Shown piece after piece: positions 56,656 through 64,000 of a DNA stretch of 64,000 nt. Source of the stretch: VRUE01 sp963715625 (lineage in GTDB: Bacteria; Actinomycetota; Thermoleophilia; Solirubrobacterales; 70-9); NCBI GenBank assembly GCA_963715625.1, contig OY970260.1:1302001-1366000 (forward strand), read 5' to 3'. Below the pieces are notes generated by a model. The model was not told the origin of the DNA. It ran no database searches and worked only from the letters and a program-made list of their open reading frames with translations. The position numbers and the translations under genes were made by a program. How positions within the stretch are numbered: position 1 is the first letter of the stretch; each line of letters opens with the position of its first letter.

Positions 56656-57120
56656 ATGAATTCCTCGGACGAATTTCCAGCTGAGTTCTCAGGGGCGGTG
56701 GGACGGCTTCAGGTTGCCGTCCTCGAGGCCTGCCGCCCCGAGGACGAGTGGCCGGCCAAAGTCGCGAGGGGGATCGCCGCTGCGGTCGACTTCTCGGTCT
56801 CGGAGCCCTCGGAGATCCGCCTGCTGACGATCGAGGCGCTGATCCAGAGACCCGATGGCGGCCAGCGTTACGTCCGCACGGTCGAGCACTTCGCCGACCT
56901 GCTTCGGTCGGTGACTCCCGAGGACCGGCACCGCCCGGCGAGCACCGAGCTTGCCCTGATCGGCGGCCTCGCCACGACGATCGCCCACCACCTGCGCTCG
57001 GACACACTGCCGGAGCTGCTGGAGACCATTCCCGAGCTGGTCGAGTTCACCCTGCTGCCCTACCTCGGCCACGAGGAGGCCAGGCGCTGGGCCGAGTGGA
57101 CCGCGACCAGCCGCAGCTGA
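56656..57120 (+). CDS. TetR C-terminal-domain-like protein lacking the HTH
   Basis: A 154-residue protein from ATG 56656. Its helices (LQVAVLEACRPEDEWPAKVA, SVSEPSEIRLLTIEALIQ, ELALIGGLATTIAHHLRSDT, ELVEFTLLPYLGHEEARR) match the C-terminal ligand/dimer domain of the TetR proteins at 57154, 58020 and 58690, notably the YLGxxEARR-type ending. The N-terminal helix-turn-helix is absent; the upstream frame to 56590 does not supply one. It could sequester full-length TetR partners as a dominant-negative, or be a decayed regulator. Confidence 0.75.
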   Translation: MNSSDEFPAEFSGAVGRLQVAVLEACRPEDEWPAKVARGIAAAVDFSVSEPSEIRLLTIEALIQRPDGGQRYVRTVEHFADLLRSVTPEDRHRPASTELALIGGLATTIAHHLRSDTLPELLETIPELVEFTLLPYLGHEEARRWAEWTATSRS

Positions 57121-57153
57121 ACGCCGCCCGGCCGCTGCGCTCGAGCCTGCCGC

Positions 57154-57912
57154 TCAGCCGACCGGCAGGGCCAGCTCTTCGGAGGCGGCCTGGTGGCCTT
57201 CGAAGGGGAGGACCGCGAAGTACATCAGCGACGGCAGCAGCTCCTCGAGGCCCTTGACCTCCTCCCTGTTGAGCCGCGCGTAGAGCAGCGCCTCGATCCC
57301 GCCGACGACCCCGGCGGAGGCGATCGCCGTCGGTGGGGATTCCCCGGGAGGGTCGGCGCGTATCTGCTCGTCGAGGCAGGAGGCGAAGCGGTCGAGCAGC
57401 TCGTCGCGGCGCAGCAGGGCGGCCGGGCATGCCGCGCGCGCCTCGACGACGAGAGTCGTCGCTGCGTCCGGCTCCTCGGCGGCGAAGCACAGCATCTCCT
57501 CCAGCGCCGCGCGCAGCCGATCTCGCCAGCCTCCCTCGACCGAGCCGGCCACTGCCTCGATCCGGGTTCGCAGCCGGCCCGCTGCGGCGTCGAAGGCGTC
57601 CAGGAAGCACGCTTCCTTGTTCGCGAAGTGTTCGTAGAACGTGGGGCGCGAGACACCCGCCCGGTCCAGCACGTCCTGGACGCTCATCTCACGGTAGCCG
57701 AGCTCGGATGCGGCCCGCAGGGCGGCGGCGAGGAGCCGCTCGCGCTGGATCGCGCTGACGAGGTCCGCCGGGAGCGACCTGATGCCGGAGGGGAACTGGC
57801 CGCCGCCGCCGGCGAGCAGCTCGGCCGCGGCGCTCACCTCGCCTGGGCTCCAGCGGTCGCCGATCGCGGCGAGAAGCATCTCCTGGCTGAGCCGAACACG
57901 GCTGGGGGGCAT
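57154..57912 (-). CDS. TetR-family transcriptional regulator
   Basis: A 252-residue protein. The HTH is AALRAASELGYREMSVQDVL then DRAGVSRPTFYEHFANKEAC. It has an unusual N-terminal extension of about 60 residues (MPPSRVRLSQEMLLAAIGDR) before the HTH. The C-terminal domain runs from about residue 110 to 250 and ends LMYFAVLPFEGHQAASEE. The ligand is unknown. It converges with the HTH-less paralogue and is divergent from the next TetR gene. Confidence 0.9.
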   Translation of the reverse strand: MPPSRVRLSQEMLLAAIGDRWSPGEVSAAAELLAGGGGQFPSGIRSLPADLVSAIQRERLLAAALRAASELGYREMSVQDVLDRAGVSRPTFYEHFANKEACFLDAFDAAAGRLRTRIEAVAGSVEGGWRDRLRAALEEMLCFAAEEPDAATTLVVEARAACPAALLRRDELLDRFASCLDEQIRADPPGESPPTAIASAGVVGGIEALLYARLNREEVKGLEELLPSLMYFAVLPFEGHQAASEELALPVG

Positions 57913-58019
57913 CGAGGAACCTGATCGTTTCTTTTAGGAACTCAAATGGCCGCCGCAAAGTACCACAGGAGTGCACGCCGTGCAAGGCCGTACGCCCCGC
58001 CACGGGTATCCTTGCGCGG

Positions 58020-58646
58020 ATGCCCTCGCCGGCCCGCGCTCGCTCCTCTCGCCCCGAGATCTCACGGGAGTTCGTCGCTGGCCACAAGCGGCGCCGGATC
58101 ATGGATGCGACCGCCGAGCTGACGGCTGAGAAGGGCTACAACGCGACCAAGATCGGCGACATCGTGCGCCGCGCCGGGGTCGCGCGGAAAACGCTGTACG
58201 ACAACTTCCAGGGCAAGGAGGAGGTCTTTCTCACCGCCTTCGATGCGGCGGTCGAGGAGACCGTGCGGCGCATCGACGAGGCCTGCGCCAAGGTGGACGG
58301 GGGCTGGGACGAGCGGCTGGAAGCCGGCCTCGCGGCCTTCCTGGGCTACGTCGCCGAGCAGCCCGCGCTGGCCCGGATGTGCATGATCGAGGTGCTTTCC
58401 GCCACGCCGGCCGCAAGCCGGCGCCACGAGGACGCCGTCAAGCGCTTCGTCGAGATGACCGAACAGACCGCCCCCCGGGACGACCGCCTGCCCGAGACGA
58501 TCGACGAGACCATCGTCGGGGGAGTTGCGTGGATCGTCTACCAGAAGATCCGCCGCAACGAGACCGAGCAGGTGGAGGATCTCCTGCCCGAGCTCACCGA
58601 GTTCATGGCCGCCCCCTACCTCGGAGCGGCGGAAGCGGCGAAGTAG
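58020..58646 (+). CDS. TetR-family transcriptional regulator
   Basis: A 208-residue protein from ATG 58020. The HTH is IMDATAELTAEKGYNATKIG then DIVRRAGVARKTLYDNFQGK. The C-terminal domain ends LPELTEFMAAPYLGAAEAAK, close to the neighbouring TetR proteins, so the group arose by duplication. Ligand unknown. The next TetR gene starts 43 bp downstream in the same direction. Confidence 0.9.
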   Translation: MPSPARARSSRPEISREFVAGHKRRRIMDATAELTAEKGYNATKIGDIVRRAGVARKTLYDNFQGKEEVFLTAFDAAVEETVRRIDEACAKVDGGWDERLEAGLAAFLGYVAEQPALARMCMIEVLSATPAASRRHEDAVKRFVEMTEQTAPRDDRLPETIDETIVGGVAWIVYQKIRRNETEQVEDLLPELTEFMAAPYLGAAEAAK

Positions 58647-58689
58647 CGGCAAGCACGCGGAACTGCACGCTGGCAGACTCCAGCGGTCA

Positions 58690-59334
58690 GTGAAAGTCGA
58701 ACGACTTCCCCGCGGCCGGCACGGGCTGTCGCCCGAGTACGTAGCGCAGAACCAGCGCGAACGGCTGATCCGCGCGCTGGCCGGGTGCCTCTACGAGCGC
58801 GGCTTCGACGAGACGACGATCTCGATGGTGAGCAAACGCGCCGGCGTCTCCAAGGGCGACTTCTACAAACAGTTCGAGAGCAAGGACGACTGCTTCCTCG
58901 TCGCCTACGACGACGCCGTGAAGGGGGCGTACGCGCGAGTCGTCGAGGCCTGCGCCGGGAGCGAGGATTGGGCGACGCGCGTGCTCGACGCCCTCGCCGC
59001 GCTGCTCGATCACCTGGCGGCGCACCCGGCACAGGCACGATTGGCGCTGGTCGAGGGGTTGCGGGTCGGCAAGGGGGCCTACGACCGCTACCAGGACGCG
59101 CTCCTCGGCTTCGTCCCCCGCCTTCGCGAGGGCGCTCCCGCGCCAGCCGGCGGCGCCGTCCCGCCCGAGGCGACCGACGAGGCCGTCGTCGGCGGCATCG
59201 CCTCGCTGCTCTCCCGCCGCGTCGTCGACGGCGACGTCGAGCGGCTTCGCGCTTTCCTGCCGGAGATTGCGGAGTTCGCCCTCACCCCGTACCTCGGCGC
59301 GGCCGAGGCCCGCCGCATAATCTCCGGTCGGTGA
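58690..59334 (+). CDS. TetR-family transcriptional regulator
   Basis: A 214-residue protein from GTG 58690. The HTH is RALAGCLYERGFDETTISMV then SKRAGVSKGDFYKQFESKDD. The C-terminal domain resembles its neighbours (AVVGGIASLLSRRVVDGDVE, ending ALTPYLGAAEARR). Its stop overlaps the GTG start of the dCTP deaminase gene by three bases, so the two are co-translated, an unusual pairing of regulator and nucleotide enzyme. Confidence 0.9.
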   Translation: MKVERLPRGRHGLSPEYVAQNQRERLIRALAGCLYERGFDETTISMVSKRAGVSKGDFYKQFESKDDCFLVAYDDAVKGAYARVVEACAGSEDWATRVLDALAALLDHLAAHPAQARLALVEGLRVGKGAYDRYQDALLGFVPRLREGAPAPAGGAVPPEATDEAVVGGIASLLSRRVVDGDVERLRAFLPEIAEFALTPYLGAAEARRIISGR

Positions 59335-60518
59335 GGGAAGCGGCTTCAACGGTGGCGGGCGCGGCGCCGGGGGTTTTCCCCTCGCAGGCCCTGAGCCGGG
59401 CGATCGAGGCCGAGTGGGTCAGCTCCGGCGACTACCGGATCAGGCCCGAGGCGATCCAGCCGGCCAGCATCGACCTCCGCCTCGGCGACCACGCCTGGGC
59501 CCTGCGCTGCTCCTTCCTGCCCGACGTCGACTCGACCGTCGAGGAGAAGATCGAGGGGCTCGCCTTCCAGAGGATCGACCTGCGCGACGGCGCCGTGCTC
59601 GAGCGCGACCGGCCCTACCTGGTGCCGCTGATCGAGGAGCTGGCGCTGCCCGACGACGTGCGGGCGAAGGCCAACCCGAAGAGCTCGACCGGGCGCCTCG
59701 ACGTCTTCACCCGGGTCCTCACCGACCGCCACCACCGCTTCGACGAGATCCGCCCCGGCTACCGCGGCAAGCTCTACCTCGAGGTTGTGCCCCGCTCCTT
59801 CGCGATCCAGGTCAAGACCGGGCTCTCGCTCAACCAGCTGCGGCTGGCGCGCGGCGAGGTGCGGTTGAGCGACGGGGAGATCCGCGCCCTGCAGGAGGAG
59901 TTCCCGCTGCTCTACCTCGACTCCCACGCGCTGCGCGAGTCCGAGCTGGCGCTCGCCGACGGGCTCTTCCTCAGCGTCGACCTCTCCGGGCCGAGCGACC
60001 GGATCGTCGGCTACCGGGCGAAGAAGAACAGCCTGCCGATCGACCTCTCGCGGATCCGCGCCTACCGCTGGACCGACTACTGGGACCCGGTCTTCCCCGA
60101 GGCCGGGAGCAAGATCGTGCTCGAGCCGGAGATCTTCTACCTGCTGCTCTCGGCCGAGGGCGTCTGCATCCCGCCGCAGATCGCCGCCGAGATGATGGCC
60201 TACGACCCGACCGCGGGCGAGTTGCGAACCCATTACGCGGGCTTCTTCGACCCGGGCTTCGGCTACGACCCGGCCGGCGACCGCCACGGCAGCCGCGCGG
60301 CGCTGGAGGTGCGCGCCCGCGACGTCTCCTTCATGGTCGAGCACCGCCAGCCGGTCTGCAAGCTGGCGCTGGAGCGGACAAGCGTCCCGGCCGAGCGGCT
60401 CTACGGGTCCGGCCTCGGCTCCAGCTACCAGGGCCAGGTGACGATGCTGAGCAAGCATTTCGAGGAGTCGGGAGCGCCTGAGCCCTCTCTCGAAACGCGC
60501 CGCGGGAGCGGCGCTTGA
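59331..60518 (+). CDS. dcd: Long-form dCTP deaminase (Dcd/dUTPase-fold)
   Basis: A 395-residue protein from GTG 59331, about twice the usual Dcd length. The first half carries the family motifs QPASIDLRLGDHAW, KANPKSSTGRLDVFTR and YRGKLYLEVVP with the catalytic Glu; the second half repeats the fold with weaker motifs (RVVGYRAKKN-like, IVLEPEIFYLLLS). Such double-length Dcd proteins exist in other bacteria. It would deaminate dCTP to dUTP for thymidylate synthesis. Its last 16 codons lie in the left half of a palindromic element. Confidence 0.9.
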   Translation: MREAASTVAGAAPGVFPSQALSRAIEAEWVSSGDYRIRPEAIQPASIDLRLGDHAWALRCSFLPDVDSTVEEKIEGLAFQRIDLRDGAVLERDRPYLVPLIEELALPDDVRAKANPKSSTGRLDVFTRVLTDRHHRFDEIRPGYRGKLYLEVVPRSFAIQVKTGLSLNQLRLARGEVRLSDGEIRALQEEFPLLYLDSHALRESELALADGLFLSVDLSGPSDRIVGYRAKKNSLPIDLSRIRAYRWTDYWDPVFPEAGSKIVLEPEIFYLLLSAEGVCIPPQIAAEMMAYDPTAGELRTHYAGFFDPGFGYDPAGDRHGSRAALEVRARDVSFMVEHRQPVCKLALERTSVPAERLYGSGLGSSYQGQVTMLSKHFEESGAPEPSLETRRGSGA

Positions 60519-60546
60519 GTGTTTCGAGAGAGGGCTCAGGCGCTCC
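60471..60546. repeat. ACTCA-bulge hairpin, family 3 (copy at dcd end)
   Basis: Perfect 26-bp outer arms (60471-60496 and 60521-60546) starting GGAGCGCCTGAGCCCTCTCT. The inner stem GCGCCGC/GCGGCGC has loop GGGA, and a one-sided bulge TTGAGT (complement ACTCAA) is at 60515-60520. Read from the other strand the order is arm, ACTCAA bulge, GCGC stem, loop, arm. The dcd stop lies inside it, at 60516-60518. Confidence 0.92.
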
Positions 60547-60561
60547 CTCTCGCCAGAGCTT

Positions 60562-61458
60562 TTAGGGAAGGGTGAGCGCGGCGCGGATCGCGGGGCGGCG
60601 CAGGGCTCCCGCAAACGCTTTCGCGTACTCCTCCTGTCCTCTCTCCGTCGGGTGGTAGCTGCCCTTGAAGGGGTTCAGGCCCTCGCGGAGGGAGAAGTCC
60701 AGATCGTGCAGCCACTCCTCTTCGCTGCACAGCTCATGCCCGGCAAAGCGCTCCGTCACGTCGACGTAGGCGACGTTGCCTGTCGAGGCGGTCGCGTCCG
60801 CGACCGCCCTTGCGACCTTGGCGTTGCCCTGGATCGCCAGGGAGTCGATCCATTCCGCCTCTTTCCGGGAGATGAGCCTTTCGCAACCGGCGCCGGGCCC
60901 CGGCAGGAAGAGCCGCGGGTAGCCGGCGACGAGAAGGTAGCCGCCTGGGTCCATGCGTTCCCGGATCAGGCGGTAGGCGCCGGCCAGCCTGGCCCCGATC
61001 GTGGCGAGCCTTCCTCGCACCGTCTCGGCCAGGGGGCTCTCGGTGCAGTCGCGGCGGAAAAGGCATTTCGTGACGATTTCGGCGAAGCCGACGTCGTTGC
61101 CGCCGATCGTGAGAGTGACCAGCCGGGTCGAGGGGCTCACGTACTCGACCTGGGCCCGCTGGCCCCGCCGCCGGGGCTGCCCTCGAAGCGTCACGTCGGC
61201 GATGACGGCCCCGGTGCAGGCGTGGAAGGCGGGCGCCGCGAGCGGGAGGGCGGCCAGGCCGGGGAGCATCGGCGGGTAGGCCCCGTCGGCTTGCTTCGCC
61301 CGGTGGCAGCTGCCGTCGAAGGGCGGGTTGCCCTCCCCGCTCGAGAACGAGTCGCCCAGCGCCACGTAGGGGACGGGTGCGCCCTGAGCCGCCCCGGTCG
61401 CCGCGAAGCAGCACGCGCATGCGATTGAGAAAAACAGGGCGCAGAGAAATCTCTTCAT
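60562..61458 (-). CDS. Secreted SGNH/GDSL-family hydrolase
   Basis: A protein of about 298 residues from ATG 61458 (MKRFLCALFFSIACACCFAA, a signal peptide). Block I has the nucleophile in VALGDSFSSGEG, block III is LTIGGNDVGFAEI, and block V has the catalytic His in YHPTERGQEEYA. Six Cys could form three disulphides, as in actinomycete esterases of the SEST/Rv0518 type. It would hydrolyse esters outside the cell. Its stop lies 15 bp past the palindrome at dcd. Confidence 0.92.
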   Translation of the reverse strand: MKRFLCALFFSIACACCFAATGAAQGAPVPYVALGDSFSSGEGNPPFDGSCHRAKQADGAYPPMLPGLAALPLAAPAFHACTGAVIADVTLRGQPRRRGQRAQVEYVSPSTRLVTLTIGGNDVGFAEIVTKCLFRRDCTESPLAETVRGRLATIGARLAGAYRLIRERMDPGGYLLVAGYPRLFLPGPGAGCERLISRKEAEWIDSLAIQGNAKVARAVADATASTGNVAYVDVTERFAGHELCSEEEWLHDLDFSLREGLNPFKGSYHPTERGQEEYAKAFAGALRRPAIRAALTLP

Positions 61459-61525
61459 CGTTCGGTTATTACACACTGCCGGTCAAGCCCCGGCCGCGTC
61501 TCGGGGCGGCGTACCATGGCGCACC

Positions 61526-61993
61526 ATGGCCGAGCGAACCTGGAGCGTCTACCTCTCCGGCGAGATCCACTCCGACTGGCGCGAGCGGATCGAGGCCGGG
61601 GTGCGGGAGGCCGGCCTGCCGGTCGAGCTCTCGGCGCCGGTCACCGACCACGCCGCCTCCGACGACGCCGGCACGGGGACCCTGGGCGAGGAGGGGACGC
61701 CGTTCTGGCGCGACCACATGGGCGCCGGCGTCAACGCGATCCGCACCCAGACCCTGATCCGCGCCGCCGACGTGGTCGTCGTCCGCTTCGGCGACAAGTA
61801 CCGCCAGTGGAACGCCGCCTTCGACGCCGGCTACGCGGCCGCTCTCGGCAAGCCGATCGTCACCCTGCACGACACCGACCTCGACCACGCCCTGAAGGAG
61901 GTCGACCGCGCCGCCCAAGCGACCGCGCGCACAGCCGAACAGGTCGTCGACATCCTCCGCTACGTGATCCAGGGAGAGCTGCCCCGGCGTTGA
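61526..61993 (+). CDS. ytoQ: YtoQ-family protein
   Basis: A 155-residue protein. It opens RTWSVYLSGEIHSDWRERIE and contains FWRDHMGAGVNAIRTQTLIR, AADVVVVRFGDKYRQWNAAFDA and PIVTLHDTDLDHALKEVDRA, closely matching YtoQ, a nucleoside-2-deoxyribosyltransferase-like fold of unknown function. It may act on nucleotides. A family 3 hairpin lies just after its stop. Confidence 0.9.
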   Translation: MAERTWSVYLSGEIHSDWRERIEAGVREAGLPVELSAPVTDHAASDDAGTGTLGEEGTPFWRDHMGAGVNAIRTQTLIRAADVVVVRFGDKYRQWNAAFDAGYAAALGKPIVTLHDTDLDHALKEVDRAAQATARTAEQVVDILRYVIQGELPRR

Positions 61994-61998
61994 GGGTG

Positions 61999-62071
61999 GG
62001 GTGCGGGAGGCCCCTCCCAAAACACTCGAGCGCGGCTCCCGCCGCGCGTTTTGGGAGGGCCTCCCGCACCC
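61999..62071. repeat. ACTCA-bulge hairpin, family 3 (copy after ytoQ)
   Basis: Outer arms GGGTGCGGGAGG (61999-62010) / CCTCCCGCACCC (62060-62071) continue inward as CCCCTCCCAAAAC / GTTTTGGGAGGG with one unpaired C. Then come the bulge ACTCGA (62024-62029), inner stem GCGCGGC/GCCGCGC and loop TCCC. The bulge and GCGC stem match the copies in holB and at dcd; the arms do not. Confidence 0.9.
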
Positions 62072-62092
62072 TTGCTCACTCTCCGCTACGGT

Positions 62093-62108
62093 GTAGCCCT
62101 ATGGCTAC
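62093..62108 (+). promoter_or_regulatory. Palindrome GTAGCC-CTAT-GGCTAC over the antitoxin start
   Basis: Six-base perfect arms; the spacer and right arm include the ATG of the antitoxin (62101). It is preceded by another GCTACGG (62085), so there are two directly repeated half sites. This is the expected place for antitoxin autorepression. Confidence 0.55.
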
Positions 62109-62424
62109 GGATGTCCCGCAGAGGGAATTGAGGAACCGGACGGCGGACCTGCTGCGCAGGGTCGAGGCGGGGGAGCGGTTGCGGATCACGGTGCACGGGC
62201 ATCCGGTTGCGGAACTGGTGCCGGTTGAGGAGGAGCGCTACCCGCGGAGGTTCGTCCCGTTCAAGAAGTTCGAGGAGCTGGCAGGGACGCTCACGGCGGA
62301 GGAGGCGCGTGCCTGGATCGAGGAAATCCGCGAAATCAGGGACGAAAGCCCGGCTCGAGATCCATTCGAGAGGTACGAGGAGCTGCGCAGGGAGCGTGAG
62401 CGCGAGGCCCAGGACGGCCGATGA
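62101..62424 (+). CDS. Phd/YefM-family antitoxin
   Basis: A 107-residue antitoxin. The N-terminal module is TDVPQRELRNRTADLLRRVE then RLRITVHGHPVAELVPVEEE, typical of the Phd/YefM type that often pairs with PIN toxins. The long helical C terminus (EEARAWIEEIREIRDE, then Glu/Arg-rich RYEELRREREREAQ) would embrace the toxin. It overlaps the toxin gene by four bases. The palindrome at the start is its likely operator. Confidence 0.9.
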   Translation: MATDVPQRELRNRTADLLRRVEAGERLRITVHGHPVAELVPVEEERYPRRFVPFKKFEELAGTLTAEEARAWIEEIREIRDESPARDPFERYEELRREREREAQDGR

Positions 62425-62807
62425 GCAAGGTTCTCCTCGATACGTCGGCCTTCATCGCAGGCATTGAGGGAGAGCCCGACCTCGCGAGCCTTCCCGGGGA
62501 ATCGACCCTTTCGGCCGTAACGCTCTGCGAGCTGCACCACGGCATTCTCGTCGCGTCCGAAGCCGAGCGGCCAAATCGCCTACTGGGACTCGATATTGCC
62601 CGCAGCAATTTCGACGCCCTTCCGGTCGACGATCGGGTCGCTCCCAGGTACGGAGAGCTGGTGGCGGCGGCACGGCGAGCAGGAAGGGGCAGGCCCCCCG
62701 TGGCGGATGCGCTGATCGCAGCGACGGCAATGGCGTATGGCCTCCCGCTGCTGACTCTCGACAAAGGCCTCGAGTCCTTTCAGGGGGTCGAGGTCGTACT
62801 GCTTTAG
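62421..62807 (+). CDS. vapC: VapC-type PIN-domain toxin
   Basis: A 128-residue PIN ribonuclease. Acidic residues: SKVLLDTSAFIAGIEGEPDL, TLCELHHGILVA, RPPVADALIAATAMAYG and LLTLDKGLESF. All four catalytic positions are present. The ATG overlaps the antitoxin stop (ATGA). A small hairpin GCCCACT...AGTGGGC (62822-62844) after the stop may end the operon. Confidence 0.92.
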   Translation: MSKVLLDTSAFIAGIEGEPDLASLPGESTLSAVTLCELHHGILVASEAERPNRLLGLDIARSNFDALPVDDRVAPRYGELVAAARRAGRGRPPVADALIAATAMAYGLPLLTLDKGLESFQGVEVVLL

Positions 62808-62936
62808 GCCGAAGTTACCCCGCCCACTGAGCCGCTGAGTGGGCTGAATCCTGCTTCCCGTGCGGGATTGCCGGTGTTTGCACCTTGTCAAACGTAGTCA
62901 CGACTATCCGTCCGAAGGTAGTGATAGGTTCGTGGT

Positions 62937-64000
62937 ATGGGCAGAAAGGCAAGGCCGACAGGCGCTATGCACGTGGTCACGAACACGGTCAAGCGCGGTG
63001 ATCGCGAGTACCACTCGCAGCTGTTGCGCCGCTCCTACCGCGAGGGCGGCAAGGTGAAGAAGCAGACGCTCGCCAACCTCTCCCACCTGCCACCGGAGGC
63101 GATCGCCGCGATCAGGGCGGTCCTCGCCGGCAAGACGCTGCTGGTGGCAGACGAGGGGCTCGAGGTGACGCACAGCCTCCCCACCGGGCACGCCGAAGCG
63201 GTGCTGGGGGCCGCTCGCCGCCTCGGCCTGCCCCGCCTGCTCGACCGCTCCCCCTCCAAAGAGCGCGACCTCGCCCTGGCGATGATCTGCCAGCGGGTCC
63301 TGGAGCCCGGCTCCAAGCTCGCCACCGTGCGAGCCCTGGGCCAGTTGACGCTCGGCTCCTCGCTCGGCGTGGGGAGCGCTGACCAAGACGACCTCTACGC
63401 GGCGATGGACTGGCTCTGCGAGCGCCAGGGGAAGATCGAGGACCGCCTCGCCACCCGCCACCTCACCGACGGCACCCTGGTCCTCTATGACGTCTCCTCC
63501 TCCTACTTCGAGGGCAGGACCTGCCCGCTGGCGGCGCTCGGCTACTCGCGCGACGGGCGACCGGGCACCCTGCAGATCACCTACGGCCTGCTCTGTGACC
63601 GGCAGGGACGCCCGGTCGCGATCGAGGTCTTCGAGGGCAACCTCAACGACCACGCGACCCTGCCCGCCCAGGTCGCCAAGCTGAAGGAGCGCTTCGGGCT
63701 CGCCACGGTGATCGTCGTCTCCGACCGCGGCATGGCGACAAAGGCCAACCTGGAGACGATGGGAGAGGCGGAGGGGGTCGCCTGGATCACGGCGCTGAAA
63801 GCGCCGGCGGTGAAGAAGCTGGTCAAGGAGGGCGACCTGCAGCTCTCACTCCTCGACGAGACCAACCTGGCCGAGATCGAATCGGATGCCTACCCCGGCG
63901 AGCGGCTCGTCCTCTGCCGCAATCCCCTGGTCGGCGAGGAGCGGGCGAGAAAGCGAGAGGAGCTGCTGGCTGCCACCGAGCGCGGCCTGGGGGAGATCGC
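62937..64000 (+). CDS. IS1634-type transposase (3' end outside window)
   Basis: An open frame from ATG 62937 to the window edge, 354 codons so far. It begins MGRKARPTGAMHVVTNTVKR and contains VLYDVSSSYFEG (first catalytic Asp) and IVVSDRGMATKANLETM (second Asp), the arrangement of IS1634/IS4-group DDE transposases. The third acidic residue lies beyond 64000. It appears intact to the edge. The left terminal repeat of the element should lie at about 62845-62935, but no partner is available to define it. Confidence 0.88.
   Translation, partial: MGRKARPTGAMHVVTNTVKRGDREYHSQLLRRSYREGGKVKKQTLANLSHLPPEAIAAIRAVLAGKTLLVADEGLEVTHSLPTGHAEAVLGAARRLGLPRLLDRSPSKERDLALAMICQRVLEPGSKLATVRALGQLTLGSSLGVGSADQDDLYAAMDWLCERQGKIEDRLATRHLTDGTLVLYDVSSSYFEGRTCPLAALGYSRDGRPGTLQITYGLLCDRQGRPVAIEVFEGNLNDHATLPAQVAKLKERFGLATVIVVSDRGMATKANLETMGEAEGVAWITALKAPAVKKLVKEGDLQLSLLDETNLAEIESDAYPGERLVLCRNPLVGEERARKREELLAATERGLGEI

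Noticed and set aside
62845..62936. Left terminal inverted repeat of the IS1634-type element
   Set aside because: The right end is outside the window, so no matching repeat can be identified; the local CCCGTGCGGG palindrome is too short to assign.

Overview
The window is 64 kb of very GC-rich, gene-dense bacterial chromosome. The gene content points to an actinobacterium, most likely of the Thermoleophilia/Solirubrobacterales type: an actinobacterial-style primary sigma factor, a deazaflavin (F420)-type reductase, MMPL and TetR proteins, a class II (B12) ribonucleotide reductase and many GTG/TTG starts. This placement is inferred from content and composition; no rRNA is present to confirm it. 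No plasmid, phage or CRISPR backbone is visible.

Layout. 0-2.3 kb: 3' part of a group II intron with its reverse transcriptase, ending just before a Phd/RelE-like toxin-antitoxin pair. 2.3-10 kb: secreted GEVED protein, SWIM-SNF2 helicase, VapBC pair, GGDEF-EAL protein. 10-22 kb: ExoD-like protein, flavin reductase, cytochrome c, serS, LuxR-type regulator, frameshifted msrB, thioesterase, MFS and HAD genes, MacB-like ABC exporter, CsoR and an esterase. 22-28 kb: three small secreted proteins, an intein-containing class II ribonucleotide reductase, hemolysin III. 28-37 kb: precorrin-2 dehydrogenase, epimerase, topA, tmk-holB, glycosyltransferase, histidine kinase/response regulator. 37-42 kb: secreted beta-helix/cupredoxin protein, a Phd-PIN pair, then a ~2 kb cassette carrying a nucleotidyltransferase pair and an MNT-HEPN pair, bounded by tRNA-Thr and a duplicate of the tRNA 3' half. 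42-46 kb: an RRE-ThiF/E1-like enzyme divergent from a 20-residue peptide ORF and a winged-helix regulator; a second paralogous regulator lies nearby and a similar palindrome precedes both. 46-54 kb: MMPL transporter, pgsA, an AbiEi/DUF559 nuclease gene bracketed by paired palindromic repeats, folE2, primary sigma factor, tRNA-Tyr. 54-64 kb: AAA ATPase, SDR, MerR, four TetR-like genes (one lacking its HTH), a long dCTP deaminase, GDSL esterase, YtoQ, a Phd-VapC pair and an IS1634-type transposase running off the end.

The most unusual material is non-coding. At least four families of palindromic elements recur. In two of them the inner core is conserved while the outer stems differ completely between copies yet still pair. 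One copy sits in frame inside holB, and one family brackets the DUF559 nuclease gene as paired direct repeats. The RRE-E1/short-peptide/twin-regulator locus is the best candidate for an undescribed peptide-modification system. The tRNA-Thr cassette looks like a small integrated toxin-antitoxin island.
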